64,000 nucleotides of DNA, taken from NCBI RefSeq assembly GCF_002095535.1, contig NZ_MLJI01000001.1:4288412-4352411 (forward strand), given 5' to 3'. Shown piece by piece: positions 1-12,021 of this stretch. Source of the stretch: Pantoea cypripedii (GTDB lineage Bacteria > Pseudomonadota > Gammaproteobacteria > Enterobacterales > Enterobacteriaceae). A program made the translations under genes and the position numbers. Below the pieces are notes generated by a model. It saw only the letters and a list, made by a program, of their open reading frames with translations, was not told the DNA's origin and ran no database searches. How positions within the stretch are numbered: position 1 is the first letter of the stretch; each line of letters begins with the position of its first letter.

Positions 1-862
1 GTCACAGCCACCGGGCAGCCTGAAAGGCGGCCTGCGCGTCACCGAGCAGGGTGAGATGATTCGCTTCAAATACGGCCTGCCGGAAGTGACGATTGCCAGC
101 CTGTCGTTGTACACCGGGGCGATTCTCGAAGCCAACCTGATGCCGCCACCGGAGCCGAAAAGCGAATGGTGCGACATCATGGACGGTCTGTCGGCCCACT
201 CCTGTGCGATGTACCGTGGCTATGTGCGTGAGAATCCTGATTTCGTACCCTATTTCCGCTCGGCTACGCCGGAGCAGGAACTGGGTAAACTGCCGCTCGG
301 CTCACGTCCGGCGAAACGCCGTGCCAGCGGTGGTGTCGAATCACTGCGTGCTATCCCATGGATTTTTGCCTGGACGCAGAACCGTTTGATGCTGCCCGCC
401 TGGCTGGGTGCAGGTGCCGCGATTCAGAAAGCGATGGAACAAGGCCACCAGGATCAGCTGGAGACAATGTGCCGCGACTGGCCATTCTTCTCTACCCGTC
501 TCGGCATGCTGGAGATGGTGTTCTCGAAAGCCGACCTGTGGCTGGCGGAATACTACGATCAGCGCCTGGTCGATAAATCCCTGTGGCCGCTGGGCCAGCA
601 GCTGCGCGATCAGCTGGATGCGGATATCAAAGCGGTGCTGACTATCGCTAACGATGCGCATCTGATGGCAGATCAACCGTGGATTGCTGAATCCATTGCC
701 TTGCGTAACGTCTACACTGACCCGCTTAACGTGTTGCAGGCTGAACTGCTGCACCGTTCACGTGCGCAGGAAGAACGCGGAGACGAACCGGATGCGCGGG
801 TAGAACAGGCGCTGATGGTCACCATCGCGGGTGTTGCGGCGGGAATGCGTAATACCGGTTAA
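1..862 (+). CDS. ppc: Phosphoenolpyruvate carboxylase, C-terminal part (5' end outside window)
   Basis: Carboxylates phosphoenolpyruvate to oxaloacetate, the main anaplerotic step that refills the TCA cycle; cytoplasmic tetramer. The frame is open from base 2 and gives about 286 residues that follow the E. coli enzyme almost position for position, including [13 protein letters not shown] and the invariant C-terminus GMRNTG. In the E. coli enzyme the Asn of that terminus helps bind the inhibitor L-aspartate, so feedback control is probably kept. The first roughly 600 residues, with the N-terminal catalytic loops, lie upstream of the window. A hairpin terminator follows directly. In E. coli the 3' side of ppc leads through eptC and other genes to katG and metF; here only one unrelated gene separates ppc from metF. 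Confidence 0.98.
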   Translation, partial: SQPPGSLKGGLRVTEQGEMIRFKYGLPEVTIASLSLYTGAILEANLMPPPEPKSEWCDIMDGLSAHSCAMYRGYVRENPDFVPYFRSATPEQELGKLPLGSRPAKRRASGGVESLRAIPWIFAWTQNRLMLPAWLGAGAAIQKAMEQGHQDQLETMCRDWPFFSTRLGMLEMVFSKADLWLAEYYDQRLVDKSLWPLGQQLRDQLDADIKAVLTIANDAHLMADQPWIAESIALRNVYTDPLNVLQAELLHRSRAQEERGDEPDARVEQALMVTIAGVAAGMRNTG

Positions 863-890
863 GTCCTCATGTCCTGTTGAGGACAAAAAA
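863..890 (+). terminator. ppc terminator hairpin
   Basis: A perfect 7-bp inverted repeat (gtcctca / tgaggac, 8-nt loop) starts immediately after the ppc stop codon. It is followed by A residues rather than a T run on this strand. A second imperfect GC-rich hairpin (about 891-925), followed by a T-rich stretch, may be the actual termination point. Confidence 0.55.
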
Positions 891-963
891 TGCGCGGCGA
901 GTGTTGCAAAACGCCCGTCGCGCATGACATTTGAATATCGTTTTTATTTCAACGCGTTAATTT

Positions 964-2136
964 TTATACACTCCCCCTTGTAAACGTCATCTCCAGCGGG
1001 TTAAACAACCCACGGAAAAACTGGTCTACTATCCTGATATTATTTTTATCTTCCATGGTGTGATTATTATTTTTCAGGCGAGAAATCATCTCCGCAGATA
1101 TGGACTCCATGGCATCAATGACGCTTTTATATTTTTCAACCACCTCTGTATCTTTTTTCTTTAATCCTTTTGCCATTGTCTGGATAGTATCTACCGCGCT
1201 ATCAAAGAACGAGTCCGGATAGAGCTGTGCATCAGCAGGCAAATAATCAGTATTCATAAGATAATGCAGTGTGGTCGAGAACTCGCGTAAAATCGCCAAT
1301 TTATCAGGTATGGTGATATATGCACCCTTTTCGCTAAAGGGGAATGACTCGATTTGATAACTATCTACTGCAATATCCAGTTGCTTTGCATACGTGTAAG
1401 TCTGACGAAAAACCGCTGCCGGTGTTCCGGCGATAATAATTGTCACTTTGTCTTCAGCCTGAATTTGATCATTCAGAATCCCCGCCACGTTGATGGCATT
1501 CTGACCACTGTTAGTGGACCAGGGATCAACGAGTATTTTTTCCTCCGCAACGCCATTGCTCATCAGAATATCTTTGAATCTGTCCGCTTCAGTTTGATTA
1601 GTAGAGATAGTATGGCGATCAGTTGTGCCATGCCCACCAAAACCACTCGTGATAATTTTCAGATGTGCGCAATTTTTAACCCGTTGAGCGATAAAAGATA
1701 CATAGGTTTCATCATTATTACCGTTTAATACGAGGTAATTTCCCGGTTTGTCATGCTGCTCCAGCCATTGTTTTTCAGACATCTCCTGTGATGTATTCAG
1801 GCTGACATTTTTGTTAGTTATCTGTAACGAGAGAGGTTGGGTCAACGTGCGCAGCTCATCGTCAGCGACCTGCGTTAAGAGATCTTTTATTTTATTAATC
1901 TCATCAGAAATCGCTTTATTTTCAACTGGAGAATCCTGAAGATGTCTTCCTTCCTGGATGAGGTTCTTCATGGTTTTTGCGGTCTGTAAATCAGCAATAT
2001 GCATTCCGCTGTTAAATGTGTGATGCAGCTCTTTGCCACTAGATATAAGGAAAGAACCTGGAAATTGCTGCATCCGGTGTTCTTTGGGGGTCTGAGGCGG
2101 GGTTTTATTTCTCTGTTTGGTTATATTTGACTCCAT
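964..2136 (-). CDS. Orphan DUF218 (YdcF/SanA/ElyC-like) domain protein, A+T-rich insertion
   Basis: Function unknown. A DUF218-type domain covers roughly residues 135-261: a central beta strand ending in VLNG, then TSGFGGHG, a TEADRF helix start, the family hallmark STNSGQNA, and a strand IIIAGTP. Unlike SanA, ElyC and YdcF it has no membrane segment or signal peptide. It has about 130 extra N-terminal residues rich in Ser, Thr, Asn and Gln, and about 130 extra C-terminal residues that look helical. The frame is open back to 2289, but that start has no ribosome-binding site. ATG at 2136 has AGAGGA 17 nt upstream, and ATG at 2073 is a further option, so the start is uncertain. The gene is visibly A+T-rich beside ppc and metF and sits where E. 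coli carries eptC through katG. It is probably horizontally acquired. A secreted-effector role is only a guess. Confidence 0.7.
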   Translation of the reverse strand: MESNITKQRNKTPPQTPKEHRMQQFPGSFLISSGKELHHTFNSGMHIADLQTAKTMKNLIQEGRHLQDSPVENKAISDEINKIKDLLTQVADDELRTLTQPLSLQITNKNVSLNTSQEMSEKQWLEQHDKPGNYLVLNGNNDETYVSFIAQRVKNCAHLKIITSGFGGHGTTDRHTISTNQTEADRFKDILMSNGVAEEKILVDPWSTNSGQNAINVAGILNDQIQAEDKVTIIIAGTPAAVFRQTYTYAKQLDIAVDSYQIESFPFSEKGAYITIPDKLAILREFSTTLHYLMNTDYLPADAQLYPDSFFDSAVDTIQTMAKGLKKKDTEVVEKYKSVIDAMESISAEMISRLKNNNHTMEDKNNIRIVDQFFRGLFNPLEMTFTRGSV

Positions 2137-2397
2137 CGTGATTGACGTGTTTTTCCTCTGAGTGATGTTTTTAATAAATATTGACTGGCTTTTAGTATGA
2201 TCAATATCATTAAGGTATAGGCTTGGTACGCAAGTGCAAGTTGGAACTCTGGTCAAAGTCAAAATTAAATCCTCACTAACAATTATCATTTATTTTTAAT
2301 AAGTAATAATAAACACAGCTATCGCCATTTATTTCCAGACTATCGCCTCCTGATTTTAAATTAACTAGCTTTTACAATAAGCGTTCGATTTTCAACA

Positions 2398-2430
2398 ATG
2401 AAGGAGGATAAAAATGAAATCATAAATTAA
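2398..2430 (+). other. Strong ribosome-binding site followed by a 3-codon frame; possible gene-start relic
   Basis: Positions 2401-2407 spell a perfect Shine-Dalgarno (aaggagg), six bases before an ATG at 2414 that reads M-K-S-stop. An overlapping 10-codon frame begins at 2398. Either this is the remnant of a lost gene in the insertion, or chance in A+T-rich DNA. Confidence 0.3.
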
Positions 2431-2610
2431 TCATCAACTGAATTACGTCAGATGAATTTTATGGCTTATTTTTTAATGATGGATTAAGAATGTTTCTGAA
2501 GAGTAATTACGTGAGGCGCAGGGGTGATTATCTTAATAAAATAAGTGTTCACCTGATTTTTCATCAGTCCGGCATCAATGATAAAAGGTGGATAACGGAT
2601 TTTATCCATA

Positions 2611-2636
2611 TAAAAAAGGGCCGTAGCCCTTTCTTT
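2611..2636 (-). terminator. metF terminator
   Basis: Stem aaagggc / gcccttt with a 4-nt loop (2615-2632). On the minus strand it is followed by a run of T, as in a Rho-independent terminator. It lies 17 bp beyond the metF stop. Confidence 0.85.
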
Positions 2637-2652
2637 CATACAATATGTTATA

Positions 2653-3558
<906 letters not shown>

Positions 3559-3598
3559 TCATCTTCACACATCGATTATTTGCGGCCTGCGAACATCC

Positions 3599-3622
3599 AT
3601 ACGTTTAGACGTCCAGATGCAC
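3599..3622 (-). promoter_or_regulatory. MetJ operator (met boxes) of metF
   Basis: Three tandem 8-bp units, atacgttt-agacgtcc-agatgcac; the middle one differs from the met-box consensus AGACGTCT at a single base. MetJ binds such boxes cooperatively as dimers. Placement just upstream of metF fits a repressor site overlapping the promoter. Confidence 0.8.
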
Positions 3623-3723
3623 AAAATGAACGATCCGCAGCGTAGCGTCAACTGAAAATTAATGAACAGGAGTGACAAATATTCAACCAACATGAAAGAG
3701 TTTCATGATCGAGGGCGGGAAGA

Positions 3724-3755
3724 TGAAAAAAGCAGACGACAGGGAGTCGTCTGCT
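3724..3755 (-). terminator. metBL terminator
   Basis: A perfect 10-bp stem (agcagacgac / gtcgtctgct, 5-nt loop). On the minus strand it is followed by five T, 11 bp beyond the metL stop codon. Confidence 0.9.
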
Positions 3756-3766
3756 GGGAAGACAGA

Positions 3767-6202
3767 TTACAGCAGCTGCGCGAGGCGATTGATATCCGAC
3801 TGAATCGCCCCGGCGGTGACATCACGTCCGGCCCCTGGCCCGCGGATCACCAACGGGTTGTCACGATACCAGCGGCTTTCGATAGCGAACACATTGTCGC
3901 ATGGCAGCAACGCCGCCAGCGGATGCTCAGGGCGCACCGCTTCCACACCCACGCGAGCCTTACCATTGGCATCGAAGCGCGCCACGTAGCGCAGCACCAG
4001 CCCCATCTCCTGTGCCGCTTCCAGCCGCTGGAGCATCTGATCATTCAGTTCCTCTGCGTTTTCAAAGAAGTGGTCGATCGATTCACCTTTACAGCTGGAG
4101 GGCACCAGCGACTCCACCCGCACCTGATCCGGCTCGATGTTGTAGCCCGCTTCTCGCGCCAGAATCACCAGCTTACGCATCACGTCCTGGCCCGAAAGGT
4201 CAACCCGCGGATCAGGCTCTGTCAGCCCCTGCTGCCATGCCTGATCCACCAATTCGGTGAACGGCACCGTGCCATCAAATTGCAGGAACAGCCACGAGAG
4301 CGTACCGGAAAAAATTCCGCTGATGGCCAGGATCGAATCCCCGCTCTCCCGCAAATCACGCACCGTATGGTTAACCGGCAGGCCCGCACCCACGGTGGCG
4401 TTGTACAACCAATGGCGACCGGTTTTGGTAAAGGCATCGCGAATCTGCCGCCAGCTCTGACTATTCGACGCGCCAGCCACCTTGTTAGCGCTGATGACAT
4501 GAAAACCGTGGCTGGCGAAATCCAGATACTGCTGCGCGAGCGGCTCACTGGCGGTGACATCCAGCACCACCAAATCATCGAACGGGTGCGCACGCATCCA
4601 CAGGAACAGCGACTCTTCATCGCGCTCCTCGGCTTCATCATCAAAGAACGCCAGTGCACGGCTGGCCTCAAGTCCGTCATAGCTCAGCAGGCTACGGCGG
4701 CTGTCCGCCACACCTGCCAGAATGAACTCAAACCCGGTGCGCGCCGACAACGTCTCCTGCTCGCGTGCGAACAGCTCCAGCCAGCGTGAACCAATGTTGC
4801 CTTTACCGAACAACATCAGGCCAATACGTTTTTCTGCACGAAACAGCGACTGATGCAGCCCCTGAATCAAATGCTGAGTCGGACCGACACGCAGCACCGC
4901 TACGATGCTGATGTGATCCTCAGACTGCCAGACAAATTCGACTGGCTGGTCTTTGATTTGTTGCCAGAAACGGTGGCTGTGCAGCGGGTTGCGCGTCACG
5001 CCTGCCCCTACCAGCGCCACCAGTGCTAAACCATCTCGCAGTTGCAGATGACCCGGCAATGCGGCGTCCTGCAACAGGTTAAAGGCGCTATTCACCACTT
5101 CTGAGGTGTAGCACAACTGCAGAAGCTGGCGATCCGGGTGTGTCCCAACCGCCAGCGGTCGCAGCTGAGCGCGCTTGAGCAGCAGGTCAATCTCTTTGTT
5201 GAGAATGCCGAAGTCGTGGCTGTCAGGGATTTGAATCTCAATCAGGCAGACATCATCGTGACTGGTGACAATACGTGCCCCGGTGCCCGAAGCCAGTACG
5301 CGCTCAATACGCGTGGAGCCCTGCTCCGGCTGATAACTGCAGCGCAGTTGCAGATCGATATCGCTGTTCGATACTGGTTGCAGGGTGCGGGTATGCAGCA
5401 CCGGCGCAGCAAGACGTGCCAGCTCGCTGGCTTCATCCAGACGCAGTAACGGCAGCAGACAGGCATCGGAGACTTTACGCGGGTCCGCACTATAAACCCC
5501 GGCGACGTCGCTCCAGATAGTCACGCGTCCGACACCGGCCAGCGCACCAATCTGCGTGGCAGAATAGTCAGAACCGTTACGGCCCAGCAAAACGGTTTCA
5601 CCCGCCTCATTACGGCTGATAAATCCGGTCACCACCAGGCGCTTATGCGGATGCTGCGTCAGCAGCGCCTGTAACAGCGGCCAGGATTTTCCTTCATCAA
5701 CCTGTGGCTGTGCAGCACGTTCGGCGCGCAGGAAATCGCGTGCATCGAGCCAAACCGCTTCAATATCACGCTGGCTCAACACCGCCGCCATCAGACGTGC
5801 CGACCAGATCTCACCATGCCCGACCACTTCGGCGTAAACCGCATCAGTAATGGTGCCATCCAGCAGTGCCGCCAGTTTTTCCAGATCGCGGATAAAGGTG
5901 GTGGTGAGGGTTTCTGCGGTTTCAGCAGGCAGCAGCGCAGCAATCAGCTCACTGTGGAAACGCCGTAACGCCTGTTGCACCTGATGCGCAGACAACCGAT
6001 CGCTTTGGCTCAGCTTGAGCCAGCTAATCAGCTGGTTGGTGGTGCTGCCTGCGGCAGAGACCACCATCATATCGCCCGGCTGGCTGTAATCCGCCATAAT
6101 AGTGGCTACGCGCTGATAGCAACGCGCATCGGCCAGGCTACTGCCACCAAATTTATGCAACTGCTTACTGGTCGGCGTTCCCGCGCCTGCTGAAATCGTC
6201 AT
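3767..6202 (-). CDS. metL: Bifunctional aspartokinase II / homoserine dehydrogenase II
   Basis: Catalyses the first and third steps from aspartate to homoserine: an N-terminal aspartokinase and a C-terminal NADPH-dependent homoserine dehydrogenase. The 811 residues compare with 810 in E. coli MetL. The kinase signature HKFGGSSLAD is near residue 17. The linker/regulatory region spans about 300-460. The dehydrogenase Rossmann motif LFGKGNIGSRW starts near 463, with the substrate region ANKVAGA further on. It follows the metB stop by 2 bp, with GAGGGG of the metB end serving as ribosome-binding site, so metB and metL are one operon under MetJ control. MetL is the methionine-repressed isozyme, not feedback-inhibited like ThrA or LysC. 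Confidence 0.98.
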   Translation of the reverse strand: MTISAGAGTPTSKQLHKFGGSSLADARCYQRVATIMADYSQPGDMMVVSAAGSTTNQLISWLKLSQSDRLSAHQVQQALRRFHSELIAALLPAETAETLTTTFIRDLEKLAALLDGTITDAVYAEVVGHGEIWSARLMAAVLSQRDIEAVWLDARDFLRAERAAQPQVDEGKSWPLLQALLTQHPHKRLVVTGFISRNEAGETVLLGRNGSDYSATQIGALAGVGRVTIWSDVAGVYSADPRKVSDACLLPLLRLDEASELARLAAPVLHTRTLQPVSNSDIDLQLRCSYQPEQGSTRIERVLASGTGARIVTSHDDVCLIEIQIPDSHDFGILNKEIDLLLKRAQLRPLAVGTHPDRQLLQLCYTSEVVNSAFNLLQDAALPGHLQLRDGLALVALVGAGVTRNPLHSHRFWQQIKDQPVEFVWQSEDHISIVAVLRVGPTQHLIQGLHQSLFRAEKRIGLMLFGKGNIGSRWLELFAREQETLSARTGFEFILAGVADSRRSLLSYDGLEASRALAFFDDEAEERDEESLFLWMRAHPFDDLVVLDVTASEPLAQQYLDFASHGFHVISANKVAGASNSQSWRQIRDAFTKTGRHWLYNATVGAGLPVNHTVRDLRESGDSILAISGIFSGTLSWLFLQFDGTVPFTELVDQAWQQGLTEPDPRVDLSGQDVMRKLVILAREAGYNIEPDQVRVESLVPSSCKGESIDHFFENAEELNDQMLQRLEAAQEMGLVLRYVARFDANGKARVGVEAVRPEHPLAALLPCDNVFAIESRWYRDNPLVIRGPGAGRDVTAGAIQSDINRLAQLL

Positions 6203-6204
6203 GG

Positions 6205-7365
6205 TTACCCCTCGGCTGCGATCCTGAATGCATTATCCAGATCGGCGATTAAATCTTCGTGATCTTCAATTCCGACAGAAATGCGGAGCAACGTTTCAGA
6301 AATTCCCGCTGCTGCGCGCGCTTCGGCAGACATGCCGGCATGCGTCATGGTCGCGGTATGCGAAATCAGGCTCTCAACACCGCCCAGCGACTCCGCCAGC
6401 GTAAACAGCTGTAACGCCTTCAGAAAACGGCGCAACCGGTTTTCGTCGGCGTCCAGTTCGAAACTTAACATGGCACCAAAACCGCGCTGTTGACGTACCG
6501 CATACTCGTGACCGGCATTTTCCGGCAGGGAGGGATGATACAGTTTTTTTACCAGCGGTTGTTGCTTTAGGTAATCAACAATGGCCAGTGCATTACGCTG
6601 TGCCGCCGCCATACGCGGTGCCAGGGTACGCAGGCCGCGCAGCAGCAGGTAACTATCAAAAGCAGCACCGGTTACGCCGATATTATTGGCCCACCAGGCG
6701 AGCTCAGTCACCAGCGCCGGATCTTTAGCAATCACCACACCCGCTACCACATCGGAGTGACCATTGAGGTATTTGGTACAGGAATGCAGCACCAGATCAG
6801 CCCCCAGCGCCAGCGGGTTTTGCAGTGCCGGGCTGAGGAAGGTGTTATCCACTACGCTGATGGCACCGGCCTCACGCGCAGCCTGACAAATCGCGGCAAT
6901 ATCCACCACGCGTAATAAAGGATTGCTTGGGCTTTCGACCAGCACCAGTTTTGGTTTCTCCGCCAGTGCAGCCTGCAATGCCGCTTTATCGCCCTGATCG
7001 ACAAATTTCACCCGGTACGCGCCGCGTTTGCTCAGGCTGTCGAACAGACGATAGCTGCCGCCGTAGCAGTCATGCGGAGCCACCAGCAAGTCGCCCGGCT
7101 TCAGGAACACCGTGGTCACCAGATGAATCGCGGACATGCCGGTATTGGTTAATACCGCGCCTGCGCCACCTTCCAGCTCTGCCAACGCACGCTGCACCAC
7201 ATCACGCGTTGGATTACCGCGGCGGGAATAATCGTGAGCGCGAGGCTCATTGAAGTCGAGAAAGTTATAGGTGCTGGAGAGGTGAATCGGCGGGACAACG
7301 CAGCCATATTGCTCGTCATCATTCAAACCGCTGCGCACTGCGATGGTTGCCTGTTTACGCGTCAT
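6205..7365 (-). CDS. metB: Cystathionine gamma-synthase
   Basis: PLP enzyme joining O-succinylhomoserine and cysteine to cystathionine, the transsulfuration step into methionine. The protein from ATG 7365 is 386 residues, equal to E. coli MetB, and begins MTRKQATIAVRSGL as in that family. The open frame extends 18 codons further upstream but has no family support there. The PLP-lysine motif HSCTKYLNGHSD lies near residue 195, and the C-terminus carries the LLRISVGIED family signature. First gene of the metBL operon, divergent from metJ. Four met boxes lie 59-90 bp upstream. Confidence 0.98.
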   Translation of the reverse strand: MTRKQATIAVRSGLNDDEQYGCVVPPIHLSSTYNFLDFNEPRAHDYSRRGNPTRDVVQRALAELEGGAGAVLTNTGMSAIHLVTTVFLKPGDLLVAPHDCYGGSYRLFDSLSKRGAYRVKFVDQGDKAALQAALAEKPKLVLVESPSNPLLRVVDIAAICQAAREAGAISVVDNTFLSPALQNPLALGADLVLHSCTKYLNGHSDVVAGVVIAKDPALVTELAWWANNIGVTGAAFDSYLLLRGLRTLAPRMAAAQRNALAIVDYLKQQPLVKKLYHPSLPENAGHEYAVRQQRGFGAMLSFELDADENRLRRFLKALQLFTLAESLGGVESLISHTATMTHAGMSAEARAAAGISETLLRISVGIEDHEDLIADLDNAFRIAAEG

Positions 7366-7423
7366 GGTGCTTACTGTTCCTGAAGAGTAAAAAGAAGAGG
7401 CCACAGGATAGCATTCCAAGAAT

Positions 7424-7455
7424 GGACGTCAATACATCTGGACATCTAAATGTCT
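7424..7455. promoter_or_regulatory. MetJ operator between metB and metJ
   Basis: Four contiguous 8-bp met boxes (ggacgtca, atacatct, ggacatct, aaatgtct), each matching AGACGTCT at five or six positions. The array sits in the divergent metB-metJ intergenic region, so it can serve both the metBL promoter and metJ autoregulation, as known in E. coli. Confidence 0.88.
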
Positions 7456-7644
7456 TTGCGTATAGATTGAGCAAAGCATCAATACCCGCTAAAATTACGC
7501 GTCATCGCCTGGTGTTCAAAACGCACTTTCCTCGGGAAAGTGATGTTTAAGCATAAAACCTGCATTTTAAGGGGTCAGGCACCAAAAAATCGGGCATAAT
7601 CAACGGATTTCCCCACTTTCCACTTTTATTGATTAAGGTAACCC

Positions 7645-7962
7645 ATGGCTGAATGGAACGGCGAATATATCAGCCCTTACGCTGAGCACGGTAAGAAGAG
7701 CGAGCAGGTCAAAAAGATTACGGTTTCTATCCCGCTGAAAGTGCTGAAGATTTTGACGGATGAGCGTACCCGCCGTCAGGTGAACAACCTGCGTCATGCC
7801 ACTAACAGTGAGCTGCTGTGCGAAGCCTTCCTGCATGCTTTCACCGGCCAGCCTCTGCCGGACGACGTTGATCTGCGTAAAGAACGTAGTGATGAGATCC
7901 CGGAAGAAGCGAAAAAGATCATGCGTGAGATGGGCATCAATCCCGATACCTGGGAATACTGA
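7645..7962 (+). CDS. metJ: Methionine repressor MetJ
   Basis: Ribbon-helix-helix repressor that uses S-adenosylmethionine as corepressor. It is 105 residues, the same as E. coli. The DNA-contacting strand [13 protein letters not shown] lies near residues 22-35, followed by the [26 protein letters not shown] helices. Ribosome-binding site TTAAGGT lies 8 bp before the ATG. It is transcribed divergently from metBL across a four-box operator. Targets visible in the window are metF and metBL, so regulator and regulon are clustered. A symmetrical terminator shared with rpmE follows. Confidence 0.99.
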   Translation: MAEWNGEYISPYAEHGKKSEQVKKITVSIPLKVLKILTDERTRRQVNNLRHATNSELLCEAFLHAFTGQPLPDDVDLRKERSDEIPEEAKKIMREMGINPDTWEY

Positions 7963-7973
7963 AGCCAGAAACA

Positions 7974-8001
7974 AAAAAACCCAGCCGAAGCTGGGTTTTT
8001 T
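7974..8001. terminator. Bidirectional terminator between metJ and rpmE
   Basis: Stem aaaaaacccagc / gctgggtttttt around a cgaa tetraloop. A tract on one side and T tract on the other make it a Rho-independent terminator for both convergent genes. Confidence 0.95.
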
Positions 8002-8040
8002 CTTGTAGCCGACTCCCGTAAGAGCCGACGACAAATAATC

Positions 8041-8256
8041 TTATTTCTTGCTGGTCGGCAGGCTGAAACGCTTGTTGAAGCGATCAACACGGCCACCGGT
8101 GTCAACAACACGCTGCTTACCAGTGTAGAAAGGGTGGCAGTTGCCGCACACGTCCAGGTTCAGGTCGTGGCTCATGGTAGAGCGAGTGTGGATCACGTTA
8201 CCGCAAGAGCAAGTGATGGTCACTGCTTCGTATTTCGGGTGAATACCTTGTTTCAT
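8041..8256 (-). CDS. rpmE: 50S ribosomal protein L31, zinc-binding type
   Basis: Large-subunit protein that bridges to the 30S head. 71 residues (E. coli 70), with the zinc-binding CSCG and [10 protein letters not shown] motifs that mark the C+ form; the zinc-free paralogue used under zinc limitation (ykgM-type) is not in this window. GAGGTTCTCCC precedes the ATG. The transcript from the promoter at 8376-8404 would have a leader of about 110 nt. L31 is autogenously controlled in E. coli, so this leader is a plausible target, but I cannot fold it reliably here. Confidence 0.98.
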   Translation of the reverse strand: MKQGIHPKYEAVTITCSCGNVIHTRSTMSHDLNLDVCGNCHPFYTGKQRVVDTGGRVDRFNKRFSLPTSKK

Positions 8257-8347
8257 GGGAGAACCTCATAAAAGGCCGTGTCGCTCTCCGTGCCAGGTTA
8301 AACCTGCACAGCACCACACGCGGTTGAACAATATGTGTATGCTTTGA

Positions 8348-10669
<2,322 letters not shown>

Positions 10670-10835
10670 CGTGCGCCACATCTGCGAGCCGGATCGAAAA
10701 AAGTCGCACAAGTCACAATTTTTATGCAAATTAAGTAACAACACCGCCCGGGGTTCGGTTAACAATAGTGCCGACCCGGCAGATGCCCGGCTTTCGACAG
10801 AAATTCAACACGCCGAACTGCGTCAGGAGTAAACG

Positions 10836-11873
10836 TTGGACCAGAAGCAACCCTCATCCGCCGCCACGATGAAAGATGTGGCAGAGAAAGCTGGCGTTTC
10901 GACCGCCACGGTTTCTCGTGCGCTGATGAATCCGGAAAAAGTCTCGGCTGCCACCCGGCAGAAAGTGGAACAGGCAGTGATTGCCGTCGGTTACTCCCCC
11001 CATGGCCTGGCTCGCAATGCCAAACGTGGCGAGACGCAAACCATCCTGGTGATTGTGCCCGACATCTGTGATCCTTTTTTCAGCGAAATCATCCGTGGCG
11101 TGGAAGTGACCGCCGCCCAGGAAGGTTATCTGGTGTTGATTGGCGATTGCGCGCATCAGAATCAGCAGGAAAAAACCTTTCTCAATCTGATGCTGACACG
11201 CCAGATCGACGGCATGGTGCTGCTCGGTTCGCAGCTGCCCTTTGAGGCTGGCGTGGAAGATCAGCGCAACCTGCCACCGATGGTGATGGGTAACGAATTC
11301 GCACCGGAAATGGCGCTCCCCACGGTACATATCGATAACCTGACCGCCGCTTTTGAAGCAGTGAACCATTTGCTGCAACTCGGTCATCGTCAGATCGCCT
11401 GTATTACCGGCCCTGAACATATTCCACTGTGCCAGTATCGTTTGCAGGGCTACATTCAGGCGCTGCGCCGTAGCAGCTTGCCGGTCGATCCCACGCTGAT
11501 TGTGCATGGCGATTTTACCTTCGAAGCCGGAGCCAACGCGTTAAAGCAACTGATGAGCCTGCCCAATCCACCGAAAGCGTTGTTTTGTCATAGCGACCTG
11601 ATGGCGCTGGGGGCCATGAATCAGGCACGCAAGCTGGGTATGCGTATTCCGCAGGACCTTTCGGTGGTAGGTTTCGATGACATCGAACTGGCGCAATATT
11701 ACGATCCGCCGCTGACCACCGTCGCCCAGCCACGGTTTGATATCGGTCGGGAGGCGATGCTACTGCTGCTGGATGAGTTGCAGGGGAAACGCGTCAACAA
11801 TGGCTCACGCCTGCTGGATGCGGAATTACGCGTGCGTGGAAGCACGGCCCCCGCTGCAAAACGTGAAAAATGA
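10836..11873 (+). CDS. cytR: LacI-family repressor CytR
   Basis: Represses nucleoside uptake and catabolism genes together with CRP, and is induced by cytidine. 345 residues. The helix-turn-helix MKDVAEKAGVSTATVSRALMNP sits at about 10-32, followed by the hinge and a periplasmic-binding-like effector domain (ILVIVPDICDPFFSEIIRG onward). I place the start at TTG 10836 because AGGAG lies 6 bp upstream; no ATG is equally well placed. In other enterobacteria CytR controls nupC-type transporters, and a nupC homologue lies at 60.7 kb. Lies between priA and ftsN as in E. coli. Confidence 0.96.
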   Translation: MDQKQPSSAATMKDVAEKAGVSTATVSRALMNPEKVSAATRQKVEQAVIAVGYSPHGLARNAKRGETQTILVIVPDICDPFFSEIIRGVEVTAAQEGYLVLIGDCAHQNQQEKTFLNLMLTRQIDGMVLLGSQLPFEAGVEDQRNLPPMVMGNEFAPEMALPTVHIDNLTAAFEAVNHLLQLGHRQIACITGPEHIPLCQYRLQGYIQALRRSSLPVDPTLIVHGDFTFEAGANALKQLMSLPNPPKALFCHSDLMALGAMNQARKLGMRIPQDLSVVGFDDIELAQYYDPPLTTVAQPRFDIGREAMLLLLDELQGKRVNNGSRLLDAELRVRGSTAPAAKREK

Positions 11874-12021
11874 CCACCTTTACACCGCATTTTCAGCGGA
11901 TTCTGAAGGCAGACTCCGCTGGTCAAACTTCCGGCCCTTGAGTAACATGGCGAATTCCTTGCCGGGCTATTAACAGCATATTTACAGGCCCGCATTTTTT
12001 TTGAAGGGTATCAGAACGAGA

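Larger units (their letters stand above)
2137..2652. other. A+T-rich intergenic region upstream of the DUF218 gene and downstream of metF
   Basis: Holds the putative promoter and leader of the DUF218 gene (minus strand) and the metF terminator. No further gene of convincing length is visible. A strong ribosome-binding site followed by an aborted reading frame lies at 2401-2425 (listed separately). Confidence 0.5.

Noticed and set aside
3662..4789. 375-codon open frame on the plus strand
   Set aside because: Lies antisense to metL, which has full family similarity. The translation is rich in His, Arg and Gln, as expected from a reverse-complement shadow.
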